From Ammoniphilus resinae (GTDB lineage: Bacteria; Bacillota; Bacilli; Aneurinibacillales; RAOX-1): 64,000 nucleotides of DNA. A program made the translations under genes and the position numbers. The stretch spans positions 124,001 through 188,000 of the forward strand of contig NZ_JAGGKT010000009.1 of NCBI RefSeq assembly GCF_017873965.1. The letters are read 5' to 3'. The stretch's first letter is position 1; each line of letters starts with the position of its first letter. Below are positions 16,984 through 26,411 of this stretch, in pieces. A model generated the notes under the pieces. The model did not search any database and was not told where the DNA came from. It saw only the letters and a program-made list of their open reading frames with translations.

Positions 16984-17009
16984 AAAAAAACCGGGAATCC
17001 CCGGTTTTT
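16984..17009. terminator. Bidirectional terminator
   Basis: Seven A, CCGGG, a short AATC loop, CCCGG and five T: a compact hairpin with A- and T-runs on both sides, between the convergent methyltransferase and azoreductase genes. Confidence 0.9.
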
Positions 17010-17634
17010 AGAAATTTACTGCCGCTTTTGCTGCTTGTTCAATGCCGTCTTGAATAATCTCTTCCGCCCGATCAGGGAACTGATTATGCCCTTCGACGAT
17101 CACTTTTGTAACATCTGTTACACCCCAGAAATTTAAGGCCGCTGATACATAGTTCACTGCCATTTCCAAGGATTGTGCAGGACCTTCGCTGTAGACGCCA
17201 CCACGTGCATTTAACAGGGCAATCTTTTTATCTGGCAGCAGACCAATAGGGCCTTCTGCAGTGTAGCGGAAAGTTTTCCCTGCCTGGCTTAAATAATCAA
17301 TATAGGTGTGAAGAACAGCCGGAACGGTGAAATTCCAGAGCGGAAAACCGAATACGATTTTGTCTGCAGCTAGGAACTGATCAAGGTATTTATTTACAAG
17401 ATCTGCAGCTTTCTTTTCGCTCTCTGTTAATTCTAATCCGCGTGCTTGTTTAAATGTTCCATTAATCATTTCAACGTCATAGTAGGGTAAATTTTCCTTG
17501 AATAGGTCGAGTTCAATAATTTCATCTTCGGAATGAGATTCTTTGTAGGTAGATAGAAAAGCTTCATATAGCTTTACACTAACAGCCTGTTCAACAGGGC
17601 GATTATTTGCTTTGATAAAAAGTACTTTTGCCAT
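17008..17634 (-). CDS. azoR: FMN-dependent NADH-azoreductase
   Basis: A 208-residue flavodoxin-fold quinone/azo reductase. Features are the N-terminal FMN phosphate loop region (MAKVLFIKANNRPVEQAVS), FGFPLWNFTVPAVLHTYIDYL in the middle, and ALLNARGGVYSEGPAQSLE. These enzymes use NADH to reduce quinones and azo compounds by two electrons, protecting from thiol and electrophile stress. The ATG at 17634 follows GGAGGGG. It is divergent from a MarR regulator with palindromic operators between them, like the Bacillus YodB/AzoR and MhqR systems. Confidence 0.92.
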   Translation of the reverse strand: MAKVLFIKANNRPVEQAVSVKLYEAFLSTYKESHSEDEIIELDLFKENLPYYDVEMINGTFKQARGLELTESEKKAADLVNKYLDQFLAADKIVFGFPLWNFTVPAVLHTYIDYLSQAGKTFRYTAEGPIGLLPDKKIALLNARGGVYSEGPAQSLEMAVNYVSAALNFWGVTDVTKVIVEGHNQFPDRAEEIIQDGIEQAAKAAVNF

Positions 17635-17653
17635 TATGGTTCCCCTCCAATAA

Positions 17654-17720
17654 GTTGTCATAGCAACTTTTCTGTTTAATTTTCAATCCTTTTTCACTAT
17701 TAATACGTTGCTATAGCAAC
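17654..17720. promoter_or_regulatory. Pair of MarR-type operators
   Basis: GTTGCTATAGCAAC at 17707-17720 is a perfect 14-bp palindrome. A second copy, GTTGTCATAGCAAC at 17654-17667, has one imperfect half. They are 53 bp apart between azoR and the marR gene, and the nearer one lies 20 bp before the azoR start. They are the likely binding sites of the adjacent MarR protein. Confidence 0.75.
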
Positions 17721-17834
17721 AATCCATTTAGGAAATATATTATACTGAAATGTATAGATTGTCAACTCAAATTGCCAAGACAGCATCCTTTCCATTATTC
17801 TGTAAGAGGAAGCCCAATGTGAGGTGAATCGAAC

Positions 17835-18269
17835 GTGAGATTAAACTTTTATGATTATATAAGCATTTTTATCCATCAGACAGACTTAACCCTAACCAAC
17901 TACATTAAAAGCAAACTTGCCCCTTTCAATCTAGCCCCAGAACAAAATTTAATTATGATGCTGCTTTGGGAAAAGGATGGGCTTACGCAAAATGAGATTG
18001 CCGAAAAGCTGAAAAAGGATAAAACAAACATTGCCCGGATGGTGTTCAATTTGGAGCAAAAAGGATTTATCCGTAGGCAATGCAGGGAGAACGACCGGCG
18101 TAGTTTGAAAGTGTACTTGACAGAGGAAGGAGAAAACCTGGGTCACTCCATTACAAAGATAACGGAGGAATTCAACAGTTTAGTTTGCAAAGGAATTACG
18201 GAGGAGGAGCTTAAGGACGTGAGAAGAATCCTAGGTAAAATGTGTAAGAATGTTCATGAAGATAGCTAA
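17835..18269 (+). CDS. MarR-family regulator
   Basis: A 144-residue winged-helix repressor. GLTQNEIAEKLKKDKTNIARMVFNLEQKGFI near residues 50-80 is the HTH, and NDRRSLKVYLTEEG the wing. Cys96 in RRQCREND and Cys118 in LVCKGI could be redox switches, as in quinone/thiol-sensing MarR proteins, but this is inference. The GTG start follows GAGGTG. It is divergent from azoR across two copies of a palindrome, which argues for control of azoR and of itself. Confidence 0.88.
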   Translation: MRLNFYDYISIFIHQTDLTLTNYIKSKLAPFNLAPEQNLIMMLLWEKDGLTQNEIAEKLKKDKTNIARMVFNLEQKGFIRRQCRENDRRSLKVYLTEEGENLGHSITKITEEFNSLVCKGITEEELKDVRRILGKMCKNVHEDS

Positions 18270-18343
18270 CTCTTTTTTTCCCCGTTCTTTTGTCCTATTT
18301 CCTGTTGTATAATATTGGTATTGTCATTGCAGGAGGAAAAGGG

Positions 18344-18826
18344 ATGAGCCTATATAATATTTTTCTTTTTGTTCATATAGTTTCTGGTGCCATCTGTTTA
18401 ATAACGGGAGCGGTCGCTTCCTTTGCAAGAAAAAGAAAAGGAAGGCATACCATCATGGGGGAAATCTACCACGGAGGGTATGTTGCTATTTTAATTAGCT
18501 CCGTTGTCATGGCCATTATGCATTGGTCGGAAAGCGCGTATTTATTCTACATTGCCCTCTTTTCATACGGGTTAGCTCTCTTTGGGTATCTAGCAAAAAA
18601 GTATCGCTGGAAAAATTGGCTGACGAAACACATTAGCGGGATGTTGGGTTCTTATATTGGTATTATTACGGCAACGCTCGTAGTGAATGGCTCAAAAATT
18701 CCATTAATTAATGAAATCCCTTCGCTTATTCTTTGGCTTGCGCCAACGATCATTGGTACACCTATTATTTCAATTGTAAATAGGCGTTATGTAAAAACAA
18801 AGAAGGTAAAAGAGATAGCACAATAA
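18344..18826 (+). CDS. DUF2306-like membrane protein
   Basis: A 160-residue membrane protein with four to five helices and a conserved-looking [37 protein letters not shown], which resembles DUF2306 proteins. The ATG at 18344 follows AGGAGG by 6 bases; an upstream in-frame ATG at 18290 overlaps a TATAAT promoter element (18308-18313) and is unlikely. htpX follows after 23 bp, so the two genes may share a transcript. The function is unknown. Confidence 0.72.
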   Translation: MSLYNIFLFVHIVSGAICLITGAVASFARKRKGRHTIMGEIYHGGYVAILISSVVMAIMHWSESAYLFYIALFSYGLALFGYLAKKYRWKNWLTKHISGMLGSYIGIITATLVVNGSKIPLINEIPSLILWLAPTIIGTPIISIVNRRYVKTKKVKEIAQ

Positions 18827-18849
18827 AAGGAAGAATTGAGGAAAAAAGC

Positions 18850-19734
18850 ATGTTTAAAAGAATTGGATTGTTTTTCTTAGTCAACATCCTTGTCATAGTG
18901 ACGATTGGTATTATTACCAGTCTATTGGGAGTGCGTGGGTATATCACCTCCCAGGGGATCGACTTTGGTGCTTTACTAGTCTTTAGTGCGGTTGTAGGTT
19001 TCTCGGGTGCGTTGATTTCTCTCGCAATGTCAAGGATGATGGCAAAATGGGTGATGGGTGTTAAAGTGATCGACCCTAATGGACCACTACACCCGGCGGA
19101 ACGCCAATTGCTTGATGAAGTGTATGCTCTTTCCCGAAAAGCAGGAATCATGGTGATGCCGCAAGTGGGGATTTATGATTCTCCTGAGGTGAATGCCTTT
19201 GCCACAGGCCCAACGAAGAACCGCTCCCTAGTAGCAGTATCCCGCGGCTTATTGGAAAGAATGGATCGCGATGCCGTTTCGGGTGTACTAGCCCACGAGG
19301 TAGCGCATATTAGCAACGGCGACATGGTTACGATGACTTTGCTGCAAGGTGTGATTAATACCTTCGTTGTGTTTTTGTCGAGGATTTTCGCATATGTTGC
19401 TTCTCGCTTCGTAAAGGAGGATATTGCACCCATTGTCCATTTTATTGCGGTCATCGTCTTTGATATTTTGTTCTCGATATTAGGCAGTATGGTTGTCATG
19501 GCCTTCTCCCGCTACCGGGAATACCATGCAGATGCAGGCGGCGCCTACTTGGCTGGCAAGGACAAAATGATTCACGCTCTGCAATCCTTGAAACAGACCG
19601 TTCAGTTTGTAGATACAGAACAACAGTCAGTGGCAGCCCTTAAGATCAGCGGGAAAAGGGGAGGATTTCTCAGCCTCTTCGCCAGCCACCCCGATTTAGA
19701 CGATCGGATCGAGCGCTTGAAAAGAGGAAGATAG
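18850..19734 (+). CDS. htpX: Membrane metalloprotease HtpX
   Basis: A 294-residue M48 zinc protease that degrades damaged membrane proteins. Two N-terminal membrane helices precede the cytoplasmic domain. The zinc motif is HEVAH in [14 protein letters not shown], and the third ligand is the Glu in [13 protein letters not shown]. Two more hydrophobic segments lie between them. It ends in [19 protein letters not shown], typical of the family. The length is normal. Confidence 0.95.
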   Translation: MFKRIGLFFLVNILVIVTIGIITSLLGVRGYITSQGIDFGALLVFSAVVGFSGALISLAMSRMMAKWVMGVKVIDPNGPLHPAERQLLDEVYALSRKAGIMVMPQVGIYDSPEVNAFATGPTKNRSLVAVSRGLLERMDRDAVSGVLAHEVAHISNGDMVTMTLLQGVINTFVVFLSRIFAYVASRFVKEDIAPIVHFIAVIVFDILFSILGSMVVMAFSRYREYHADAGGAYLAGKDKMIHALQSLKQTVQFVDTEQQSVAALKISGKRGGFLSLFASHPDLDDRIERLKRGR

Positions 19735-19751
19735 TTCGATTTTAATGTGGG

Positions 19752-19788
19752 ATGTCCTTCACGGAAGTTGTGAAGGACATTTTTTTTT
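19752..19788 (+). terminator. Terminator after htpX
   Basis: ATGTCCTTCAC at 19752-19762 pairs perfectly with GTGAAGGACAT at 19770-19780, followed by eight more T. Confidence 0.93.
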
Positions 19789-19809
19789 GGGGCTGGCCTT
19801 TATGAGGGT

Positions 19810-20219
19810 GATTCGGACTGAACCCGGTTGGCCTCGCCTGCCAGAGTCCGAATCACCCTTGGATTCGGACTGAACCCGGTTGGCCTCGCCTGCCAGAGTC
19901 CAAATCACCCTTGGATTCGGACTGAACCTGGTTGGCCCCGCCTGCCAGAGTCCGAATCACCCTTGGATTCGGACTGAACCTGGTTGGCCCTGCCTGCTAG
20001 AGTCCGAATACCCCCCGGATTCGGACTGAACCCGGTTGGCCCCGCCAGCCAGAGTCCGAATCCCCCCCCTGATTCGGACTAAACCCGGCTATCCCCGCCA
20101 GCCAGAGTCCGAATACCCCCCTGATTCGGACTGAAACTCGCTAGCCCCGCGCCCCAGAGTCCGAATACCCCCCTGATTCGGACTGAAACTCGCTAGCCCC
20201 ACTCACTACAGTCCGAATC
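19810..20219. repeat. Tandem palindromic array B, eight 52-bp units
   Basis: Eight units start at 19810, 19862, 19914, 19966, 20018, 20071, 20123 and 20175 (52 bp apart, once 53). Every unit begins GATTCGGACT and closes with AGTCCGAATC, a perfect 10-bp inverted repeat in most units, then a C-rich 6-8 base spacer. The middle drifts steadily along the array, from ACCCGGTTGGCC to ACTCGCTAGCC, while the arms stay fixed. It occupies most of the gap between the htpX terminator and the chemoreceptor gene. The rest of that gap holds the chemoreceptor's upstream region. Confidence 0.94.
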
Positions 20220-20323
20220 GTCCAAAATCCTCACCATCTTTTTACAATATCTACATACTAAATTAACAATTATGGGATTAAATGAAGGAAAAAGAACTTC
20301 CACCAGGGGAACGGGGTTAAATC

Positions 20324-22075
20324 ATGAAAAATAAAAAACTGCTTTTCTATCTCAAACCGAGACGTATCAAGGGGCTCAAGTCATTTTTTCTCAACGCCAA
20401 CCGCCTCAAGGATTTTTCACCCTACTTTATGCATAAATTTAACCTGTCAACGATTCTCATCTTACCGATCATCTTCGTGATCATTGCCTCCTCGGCAATC
20501 ATTGCTTATGTAAGCTACGAGAAGAATAAACAGTTGACGGTATCCTTTATTGAACAGCAGCTTCAATCTTCTGCTGAAATGATTAAGGAAAAGGTCACGA
20601 TTTTAAAGTCCACTGTACCTAACGAAGAGTTTAACTCTAAACTTTCATATGCCTTAACCTTAAACCAAAACAAATTTAAGACCACTGATCTAAACCCTAT
20701 GCAATTCAAAATAACAAAGGATGGGAAGCTTGAAAAGTTCGCAGGGTTTGAAACGGAAATGCCAGCTATCCCTCCAGCAATCATCGACCGTATGGCACAG
20801 CAAAAGCAGGGGGTTGAGCATATCGATGGATTAACCCTTTCTTATACCTATCAGCTTGAACTAGATGAAGCTTTGTACGTCATTGCACTCAAGGACCAAG
20901 AATATTTAAAACCCGTTAATGAATATCGCAATCTTACCATCGCACTTTCGATCATTACTATTTTTCTCGCATGTCTAGTGGGATTCTTGACGATTCGCAA
21001 AGTGACGAAGCCGATTGCGCTACTCAAACAAGCGATGGAGAGGGTTTCTGAGGGGAACCTGCAGCACAAAATCCAATTGCGCTATTCCAGTAAAGAGATC
21101 GAGGCGGTTTCAAAGGGATTTAATGAGATGGTGGATAGTTTGAATACGTTAATCGGTCACATCGATAGTAGTGCAAAGCTTGTTGCCGAATGTTCGGGGA
21201 AATTAACCTATACGTCTGATGAAACCAAACAGGCATCGGAAGAGATCGAATCTGCTACGGGTGAAGTAGCTAGTGGAACCGAGAAACAAGTTAGATCAGC
21301 TGCGGAAGCTGCACATATTTCGGATGAGATTAAGAGTGGAATGCAGCAAGCTGCCATTTCTATTGACCATGTTGAGGTCTCCACAACGACGGCGAATCAG
21401 AGAGCCGCGGCGGGAAATCAACTTGTTATTCAGACCGTTGAACAAATGAACCTTGTGCAAAAAACAGTTGGAGAAACAGCGGATATGGTTTACTCGTTGG
21501 GGGAAAAGTCAAACCGTGTGGATCAGATTGTAGCGCTCATAAGTCAGATTGCTAAACAAACCAATCTCCTTTCCTTAAATGCGGCCATCGAAGCTGCTCG
21601 GGCAGGGGAAAATGGTCGGGGGTTTGCCGTGGTTGCCAATGAAATCAGAGGTTTAGCTGATCAATCGGAAAAAGCAGCGAATCAAATCCAAGAGATTATT
21701 GAAGAAATCCGTGACGAAACGAAACAAGCCGTGACATCCATGACACGCGGCTCGGGTGTGTTGGCAGAAGGAATAGCCATGGTGAACCAGACGAGGGATG
21801 CCTTTCAGCAGATTGTGCAGGCCGTCGAGAAGGTAACCGTGGAAACAACAGGAGTTTCAGTCGTGGTTAATAAAGTCAGTGAACAAACACAAAACATGGC
21901 CCTAAGCATGGAAAATATAGCGTCTATTTCAAAGCAATTTGCTGGAAGTATGCAATATGTAGCAGTGGCTGCACAGAATCAAAGTGCGTCTACAGAAGAA
22001 ATTTCTGCCGCAGCTGAGGATTTAAGCAATTTATCAAAAGGACTGCAAGAGGTTCTCGTGAAATTCAAGGTGTAA
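20324..22075 (+). CDS. Methyl-accepting chemotaxis protein
   Basis: A 583-residue transmembrane chemoreceptor. An unusual basic N-terminal cytoplasmic stretch of about 40 residues precedes the first helix (about 43-66). An external sensor region of about 130 residues follows, then a second helix (about 205-227) and a HAMP domain starting [15 protein letters not shown]. The long coiled-coil signalling domain has the CheA/CheW-binding tip [23 protein letters not shown]. The ligand is unknown. Glutamine- and glutamate-rich stretches flanking the tip are candidate methylation sites. No other chemotaxis gene is nearby. Confidence 0.93.
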   Translation: MKNKKLLFYLKPRRIKGLKSFFLNANRLKDFSPYFMHKFNLSTILILPIIFVIIASSAIIAYVSYEKNKQLTVSFIEQQLQSSAEMIKEKVTILKSTVPNEEFNSKLSYALTLNQNKFKTTDLNPMQFKITKDGKLEKFAGFETEMPAIPPAIIDRMAQQKQGVEHIDGLTLSYTYQLELDEALYVIALKDQEYLKPVNEYRNLTIALSIITIFLACLVGFLTIRKVTKPIALLKQAMERVSEGNLQHKIQLRYSSKEIEAVSKGFNEMVDSLNTLIGHIDSSAKLVAECSGKLTYTSDETKQASEEIESATGEVASGTEKQVRSAAEAAHISDEIKSGMQQAAISIDHVEVSTTTANQRAAAGNQLVIQTVEQMNLVQKTVGETADMVYSLGEKSNRVDQIVALISQIAKQTNLLSLNAAIEAARAGENGRGFAVVANEIRGLADQSEKAANQIQEIIEEIRDETKQAVTSMTRGSGVLAEGIAMVNQTRDAFQQIVQAVEKVTVETTGVSVVVNKVSEQTQNMALSMENIASISKQFAGSMQYVAVAAQNQSASTEEISAAAEDLSNLSKGLQEVLVKFKV

Positions 22076-22081
22076 AACAAG

Positions 22082-22105
22082 GTGGCTCCATGTAGCCACT
22101 TTTTT
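22082..22105 (+). terminator. Terminator after the chemoreceptor gene
   Basis: GTGGCT at 22082-22087 and AGCCAC at 22094-22099 form a short stem followed by six T. Confidence 0.75.
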
Positions 22106-22147
22106 CTTCGTTCACAATGAAAGCGGTTTATTTCTCTAAACAATTTG

Positions 22148-22190
22148 TTTACAGTTCATTAATATTATCTCAACAACCATTCTTTATAAT
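22148..22190 (+). promoter_or_regulatory. Pho-box promoter of the second pstS
   Basis: TTTACA (22148-22153), TTAATA (22159-22164) and TCAACA (22170-22175) are three direct repeats spaced exactly 11 bp apart, matching the TT(A/C/T)ACA-N5 arrangement of PhoP sites in Bacillus. A TATAAT -10 box follows at 22185-22190. No independent -35 box is seen, as expected for a PhoP-activated promoter. Confidence 0.7.
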
Positions 22191-22244
22191 CAAAATTGTT
22201 AAGAACAACAAATACGAAACAAACTTCTAAAGGGGGATTTACAA

Positions 22245-23159
22245 GTGAAGAAATTTGCATTACTTTCTGTTACAGCACTTACCATTCTAAGCGCAGCCTT
22301 AACTGGATGTGGAGCGAGCAACCAGCAAGGTGCGGCTGAAACGCCAAGCCAAGCAGAACAACCAAAGGCTGAAACAAAGAGTGGATCCATCACCGCTGTT
22401 GGTTCTACGGCATTACAACCACTTGTTGAGCAGGCTGCAAAATCTTTTATGAGTGAGAATACTGGTGTTACCATTCAAGTACAAGGTGGCGGAAGTGGTA
22501 CCGGTTTATCACAAGTAGCTTCTGGTGGGGCAGATATTGGGAACTCGGATATTTTTGCAGAAGAGAAGAAGGAAATCGATGCGGCAGCATTGAATGATCA
22601 TAAAGTAGCTGTCGTTGGTATGGCAGCAGTAGTGGGTAAAGACGTGAAAGTGGACAACTTAACTAAACAACAATTAATCGATGTATTTACTGGAAAGGTA
22701 ACGAACTGGAAAGAGGTTGGGGGAGAAGATCAAAAGATTACCCTCGTTAACCGTCCTTCAAGCTCTGGTACTCGTGCAACATTCTATACTTTTGCCTTAG
22801 ACAAAAATGAAGAAGCACAAGGAATTACTGAGGATTCTTCCGGTACGGTACGTAAGATTATCGCAGAAACTCCCGGTGCAATTGGCTATTTAGCCCTTTC
22901 CTACCTCAATGATAGCGTAAAAGCACTGAAGTTGGACGGTGTTGACCCAACTCCTGAGAACATTCAAACAAACCAATATCCTGTATGGGCATATGAGCAC
23001 ATGTATACAAAAGGTGAAGCTACTGGAATTACAAAGGATTTCTTAGATTACATTCTTGATGACAAGATCCAAAGTGAAGTCGTAACCGAAGCTGGTTATA
23101 TTCCTGTATCCAGTATGAAAGTTGATCGTGATGCAGCTGGTAATGTAACAAATAAATAA
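22245..23159 (+). CDS. pstS: Phosphate-binding lipoprotein PstS (copy 2, unlinked)
   Basis: A 304-residue phosphate-binding protein, a close paralogue of the product at 2318-3226. It has the same loops (GSTALQPLVEQAA, GGGSGTGLSQVA, GNSDIFAEEK, SGTRATF) and the same ending SSMKVDRDAAGNV. The lipobox is LTGCG. The GTG start follows AAGGGGG. No permease or ATPase gene is near, so it probably feeds the PstCAB channel at 3.3-6.6 kb. It has the better Pho box of the two copies, suggesting it is the more strongly starvation-induced one. Confidence 0.95.
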   Translation: MKKFALLSVTALTILSAALTGCGASNQQGAAETPSQAEQPKAETKSGSITAVGSTALQPLVEQAAKSFMSENTGVTIQVQGGGSGTGLSQVASGGADIGNSDIFAEEKKEIDAAALNDHKVAVVGMAAVVGKDVKVDNLTKQQLIDVFTGKVTNWKEVGGEDQKITLVNRPSSSGTRATFYTFALDKNEEAQGITEDSSGTVRKIIAETPGAIGYLALSYLNDSVKALKLDGVDPTPENIQTNQYPVWAYEHMYTKGEATGITKDFLDYILDDKIQSEVVTEAGYIPVSSMKVDRDAAGNVTNK

Positions 23160-23166
23160 GTGAATC

Positions 23167-23206
23167 AAGGAGGCGCCCTGGTCAAAGGGGATGCCTTCTT
23201 TTTTTG
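23167..23206 (+). terminator. Terminator after pstS copy 2
   Basis: AAGGAGGC and GCCTTCTT form an 8-bp stem with one mismatch around an inner CCC/GGG pair, followed by a T-run. Confidence 0.7.
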
Positions 23207-23271
23207 TCTGCCAAAAAGTTTGACAAATTTGTGAACACGCTCAATAATAGAGAAAAAGGAGGGTGAGTAAA

Positions 23272-23604
23272 ATGGGGTTCCAACAGAAGTTCCTGAATAT
23301 TGTGAAGATCATCAGTGGTTCACTCCTTACCCTAGGAATCATCCTTTTTTGCCTCGGTTTATTTGTATATCATGACAGCATCTTCGCGGCAATTGGCATA
23401 GGTACTGTGATGAGTTCGGTCTTCATTTTTTTATGTGGAGTATTTTTTTCAGCTTCAGAAGAGATGGTGATGATCATCCACAATCGCGATCAAATAGCCC
23501 AAACAAAAAAAGAAGAGCGCCTATACTCAGATAGACACCCTTTGTATATGCATCGCCCTACACATAACCCCAGATCATGCATAGTAATGTTCCGAAGACG
23601 GTAA
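23272..23604 (+). CDS. Small membrane protein, two helices
   Basis: A 110-residue protein with two membrane helices at about residues 12-35 and 41-62 and a charged C-terminal tail of about 45 residues rich in Arg and His. The ATG at 23272 follows AAGGAGGG by 8 bases. Its last 47 bp overlap the 3' end of the convergent qoxD gene, so its final residues are encoded opposite qoxD. A half-conserved TGTGA-N6-TCAAT lies at 23230-23245. No family was recognised. Confidence 0.6.
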   Translation: MGFQQKFLNIVKIISGSLLTLGIILFCLGLFVYHDSIFAAIGIGTVMSSVFIFLCGVFFSASEEMVMIIHNRDQIAQTKKEERLYSDRHPLYMHRPTHNPRSCIVMFRRR

Positions 23605-23842
23605 CTAACGCGATGGCCAATGAATAATAGATATTCGTGTAAATAGATCCTTTATCCCCGGTTTCCCCAGCATGCATGAATACAACCAACTGAACGGCTG
23701 CCTGCACGAAAGCGGTGACGAGCAAAATGGTCATCCCTGCGGTAAAAGATAGATCAAAGAAGTAAACAGCAAGGGCAATGGCCGTAAGCAGCAGGGAAAA
23801 TCCAAAGCCTATAACCTGTTTACGTGGGAATAGTTCCATCAT
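23558..23842 (-). CDS. qoxD: Quinol oxidase subunit IV QoxD
   Basis: A 94-residue membrane protein with three helices and the family's VTAFVQAAVQLVVFMHAGE segment. It is the small subunit of the aa3-type haem-copper quinol oxidase and aids assembly of the copper site. It is the last gene of qoxABCD, 1 bp after qoxC, and it overlaps a convergent small gene by 47 bp. Confidence 0.92.
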   Translation of the reverse strand: MMELFPRKQVIGFGFSLLLTAIALAVYFFDLSFTAGMTILLVTAFVQAAVQLVVFMHAGETGDKGSIYTNIYYSLAIALVTVFGTLLCMIWGYV

Positions 23843-23843
23843 A

Positions 23844-24440
23844 TTACATCATTCCTTTCAAGTAGACGAAGCTGAAGATAAAAATCCACACCACGTCTAG
23901 GAAATGCCAGTACAATGAGAAAATAAACGATTTATTCGCTGTTTCAGGTGTAATGCCATGCTTTCTAACCTGCAGAATAATAAAGAATCCCCAGACTAAA
24001 CCAAATGTCACGTGTGCACCGTGTGTCCCGAGGGTGGTTAAGAGAATCGCAGTAAAGGCGCTAACTTGCAATCCTGCGCCAATATGCACATAGTGCATGA
24101 ATTCGTAAATTTCTACTCCCAGGAAGGTCAGCCCTAGAAGTAAAGTAATCGCATAGAAGGTGATCATCGCTTTGGTTCTACCGATCCGCATGGCATGCAC
24201 GCCAAGACCGATGACGAAACTACTGGTTAACAGGACGATCGTCTCGATTAAAACAGGCGTGATTTCAAAAATCTCTGCCCCCGATGGACCGGAACCGGTC
24301 CGATCCACCAAGGTGAAGTAAGAGGCAAAAAGCGTACCGAAGAGCATGATCTCCGCCCCAAGAAAAATCCAAAAACCTAAAATATTAAGCTGGTTTTGAT
24401 CTGTACCATATTCAAGGGGCAGCGAGTGATCTATTTTCAT
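23844..24440 (-). CDS. qoxC: Quinol oxidase subunit III QoxC
   Basis: A 198-residue subunit with five membrane helices. It has the subunit III hallmarks LGAEIMLFGTLFASYF, FLGVEIYEF and GTHGAHVTFGLVWGFF, and ends in LYWHFLDVVWIFIFSFVYL. It has no redox centre of its own and stabilises subunit I. It lies between qoxB and qoxD with 1-3 bp gaps, pointing to tight translational coupling. Confidence 0.95.
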   Translation of the reverse strand: MKIDHSLPLEYGTDQNQLNILGFWIFLGAEIMLFGTLFASYFTLVDRTGSGPSGAEIFEITPVLIETIVLLTSSFVIGLGVHAMRIGRTKAMITFYAITLLLGLTFLGVEIYEFMHYVHIGAGLQVSAFTAILLTTLGTHGAHVTFGLVWGFFIILQVRKHGITPETANKSFIFSLYWHFLDVVWIFIFSFVYLKGMM

Positions 24441-24443
24441 CGT

Positions 24444-26387
24444 TTATGCACCTCGCAATTTTGATTCAGTTTCTTTAATTTCTTTTACGGAAATGTAATA
24501 CCCAGGATCCCTTTCAAAGGAACGCTGTGCCATGCAAATAAATATACCGATCGTTGCTAGGATCGCAGGGATCCATAGAGAAAAGACAAAGGAAAAACCC
24601 CAGATAAAGAAGATACAACTCATGATAAAGGGGACACCGCTGTTACTTGGCATATGAATCTTTTGAACTTCCCCTTTAAATAATTCATGCCCCTTTTTCT
24701 TTGCATCCCAGAAAGCCTCACTTGAATTGGCTTGTGGTGTAATCGCAAAGTTATAGGCTGGAACAGGGCTTTGTGTTGCCCATTCCAGGGTACGTGCATC
24801 CCATGGATCCGCACTGATATTTCTTGATGCGTAACGTGTGCTGTAGTAGACGTTGTACGCAATTAAAGCAAATCCAACGGCAAGACCCAGAGCACCAATA
24901 AACGAAAGCATATTTAGCGGTCCGAATCCAGTTGCCTCTGAGTAGGTATACATGCGGCGAGCCTGGCCGTCCAACCCGGTAAAGAACATCGGGAAGAAGG
25001 TTACATTAAAGCTGATTGCAATAAACCAGAACGCCCATTTTCCAATCCTTTCATTGAGCATGAAGCCAAACATCTTTGGCCACCAATAGGTTAGACCAGC
25101 GATCATCGCAAATACAACACCTGGAATGATCGTGTAATGGAAGTGGGCAACTAAAAACATCGTGTTATGGTATTGGTAGTCTGCACTTGCCATCGCCAGC
25201 ATGACTCCAGTTACCCCACCGATCGTAAAGATCGGAATGAAACCAACCGCATAAAGCATCGGAACCGTAAACTCAATCTTTCCTTTCCACATCGTGAAAA
25301 GCCAGTTAAATATTTTAATCCCTGTTGGGATAGCAATCGCCATGGTGGTAACAGAGAAGATGCTGTTCGTTAAGGCACCCTGACCCATGGTAAAGAAGTG
25401 GTGTGTCCAGACTAGAAAGGAAAGGAAAGAGATCCCTACCATCGAGGCAACCATCGATTTATATCCGTACAAGTTTCGGCGGGCAAAAGTGGAGATAACC
25501 TCACTATACACCCCAAACGCCGGCAAAATTAGAATGTAAACTTCAGGATGGCCCCAAACCCAGAACAGGTTTGCCCATAACATATCCATTCCGCCATTTG
25601 TGGTAGCGAAGAAATGGGTGCCGAATAGGCGATCCATGGTCATCATGATCAAAGCCACGGTTAATACCGGGAAAGCGAAAACAACAATGACGTTCGCCGT
25701 TAGGGCAGACCAGGTAAACATCGGCATTTTCATCAAGGTAATCCCGGGTGCTCTCATCTTCAAAATCGTTACGATGAAGTTAATTCCCGACATTAAGGTA
25801 CCCAATCCAGCAATTTGCAGGGCGAGCGCGTAATAGTTTGTTCCAACAGAAGTACTGAATTCATTACCCGCTAGAGGAAAATAAGCTGTCCAGCCTGCAT
25901 CAGGAGATCCTCCGATGACAAAAGAGATGTTGAACAGCATCGCCCCCATAAAGAATAGCCAGAAACTCAGTGCATTCAACCGAGGGAAAGCTACGTCACG
26001 TGCGCCTATTTGCAGTGGCACGACAAAGTTCATTAAGGCGTAGATAAAAGGCATCGCCATGAAGATAATCATCACGATTCCATGTGTCGTGAATACTTCG
26101 TTATAGTGTTGTGCATCGAGCAGTGTGTTTTCCGGAATCGCCGTTTGCGAACGCATCATAATCGCATCGACGCCACCGCGGAATAGCATCAGCAAAGCAG
26201 AAATAAGATACATAATCCCAATCCGTTTATGGTCAACGGTTGTTAACCATTCCCGCCATAAATATCCCCACTTTTTAAAGTAGGTCAAGCCAGCGACAAT
26301 CGCAATCACAGTTAACCCAATCGCCACCATTGAGGCATAGATCGGTGCACTTGGATGTGGGATGGCAAAACGTTCAAAGAACTCCAT
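24444..26387 (-). CDS. qoxB: Quinol oxidase subunit I QoxB
   Basis: A 647-residue catalytic subunit with about 14 membrane helices. The low-spin haem ligand is in [14 protein letters not shown]. CuB and the cross-linked His-Tyr are in [12 protein letters not shown], the other CuB histidines in WTHHFFTMG, and the high-spin haem ligand in [11 protein letters not shown]. It reduces oxygen to water and pumps protons. The K-channel-type Tyr in HPEVY classes it with A-family oxidases. The length fits aa3-600/bo3-type enzymes, longer than cytochrome c oxidase subunit I. Confidence 0.97.
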   Translation of the reverse strand: MEFFERFAIPHPSAPIYASMVAIGLTVIAIVAGLTYFKKWGYLWREWLTTVDHKRIGIMYLISALLMLFRGGVDAIMMRSQTAIPENTLLDAQHYNEVFTTHGIVMIIFMAMPFIYALMNFVVPLQIGARDVAFPRLNALSFWLFFMGAMLFNISFVIGGSPDAGWTAYFPLAGNEFSTSVGTNYYALALQIAGLGTLMSGINFIVTILKMRAPGITLMKMPMFTWSALTANVIVVFAFPVLTVALIMMTMDRLFGTHFFATTNGGMDMLWANLFWVWGHPEVYILILPAFGVYSEVISTFARRNLYGYKSMVASMVGISFLSFLVWTHHFFTMGQGALTNSIFSVTTMAIAIPTGIKIFNWLFTMWKGKIEFTVPMLYAVGFIPIFTIGGVTGVMLAMASADYQYHNTMFLVAHFHYTIIPGVVFAMIAGLTYWWPKMFGFMLNERIGKWAFWFIAISFNVTFFPMFFTGLDGQARRMYTYSEATGFGPLNMLSFIGALGLAVGFALIAYNVYYSTRYASRNISADPWDARTLEWATQSPVPAYNFAITPQANSSEAFWDAKKKGHELFKGEVQKIHMPSNSGVPFIMSCIFFIWGFSFVFSLWIPAILATIGIFICMAQRSFERDPGYYISVKEIKETESKLRGA

Positions 26388-26411
26388 AGGTTATGACTCC
26401 TTTCTGTATTT

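Noticed and set aside
19810-20219. CRISPR array
   Set aside because: The whole 52-bp unit is repeated; there are no unique spacers of uniform length and no cas genes. The same holds for 14135-14500 and 33410-33613.
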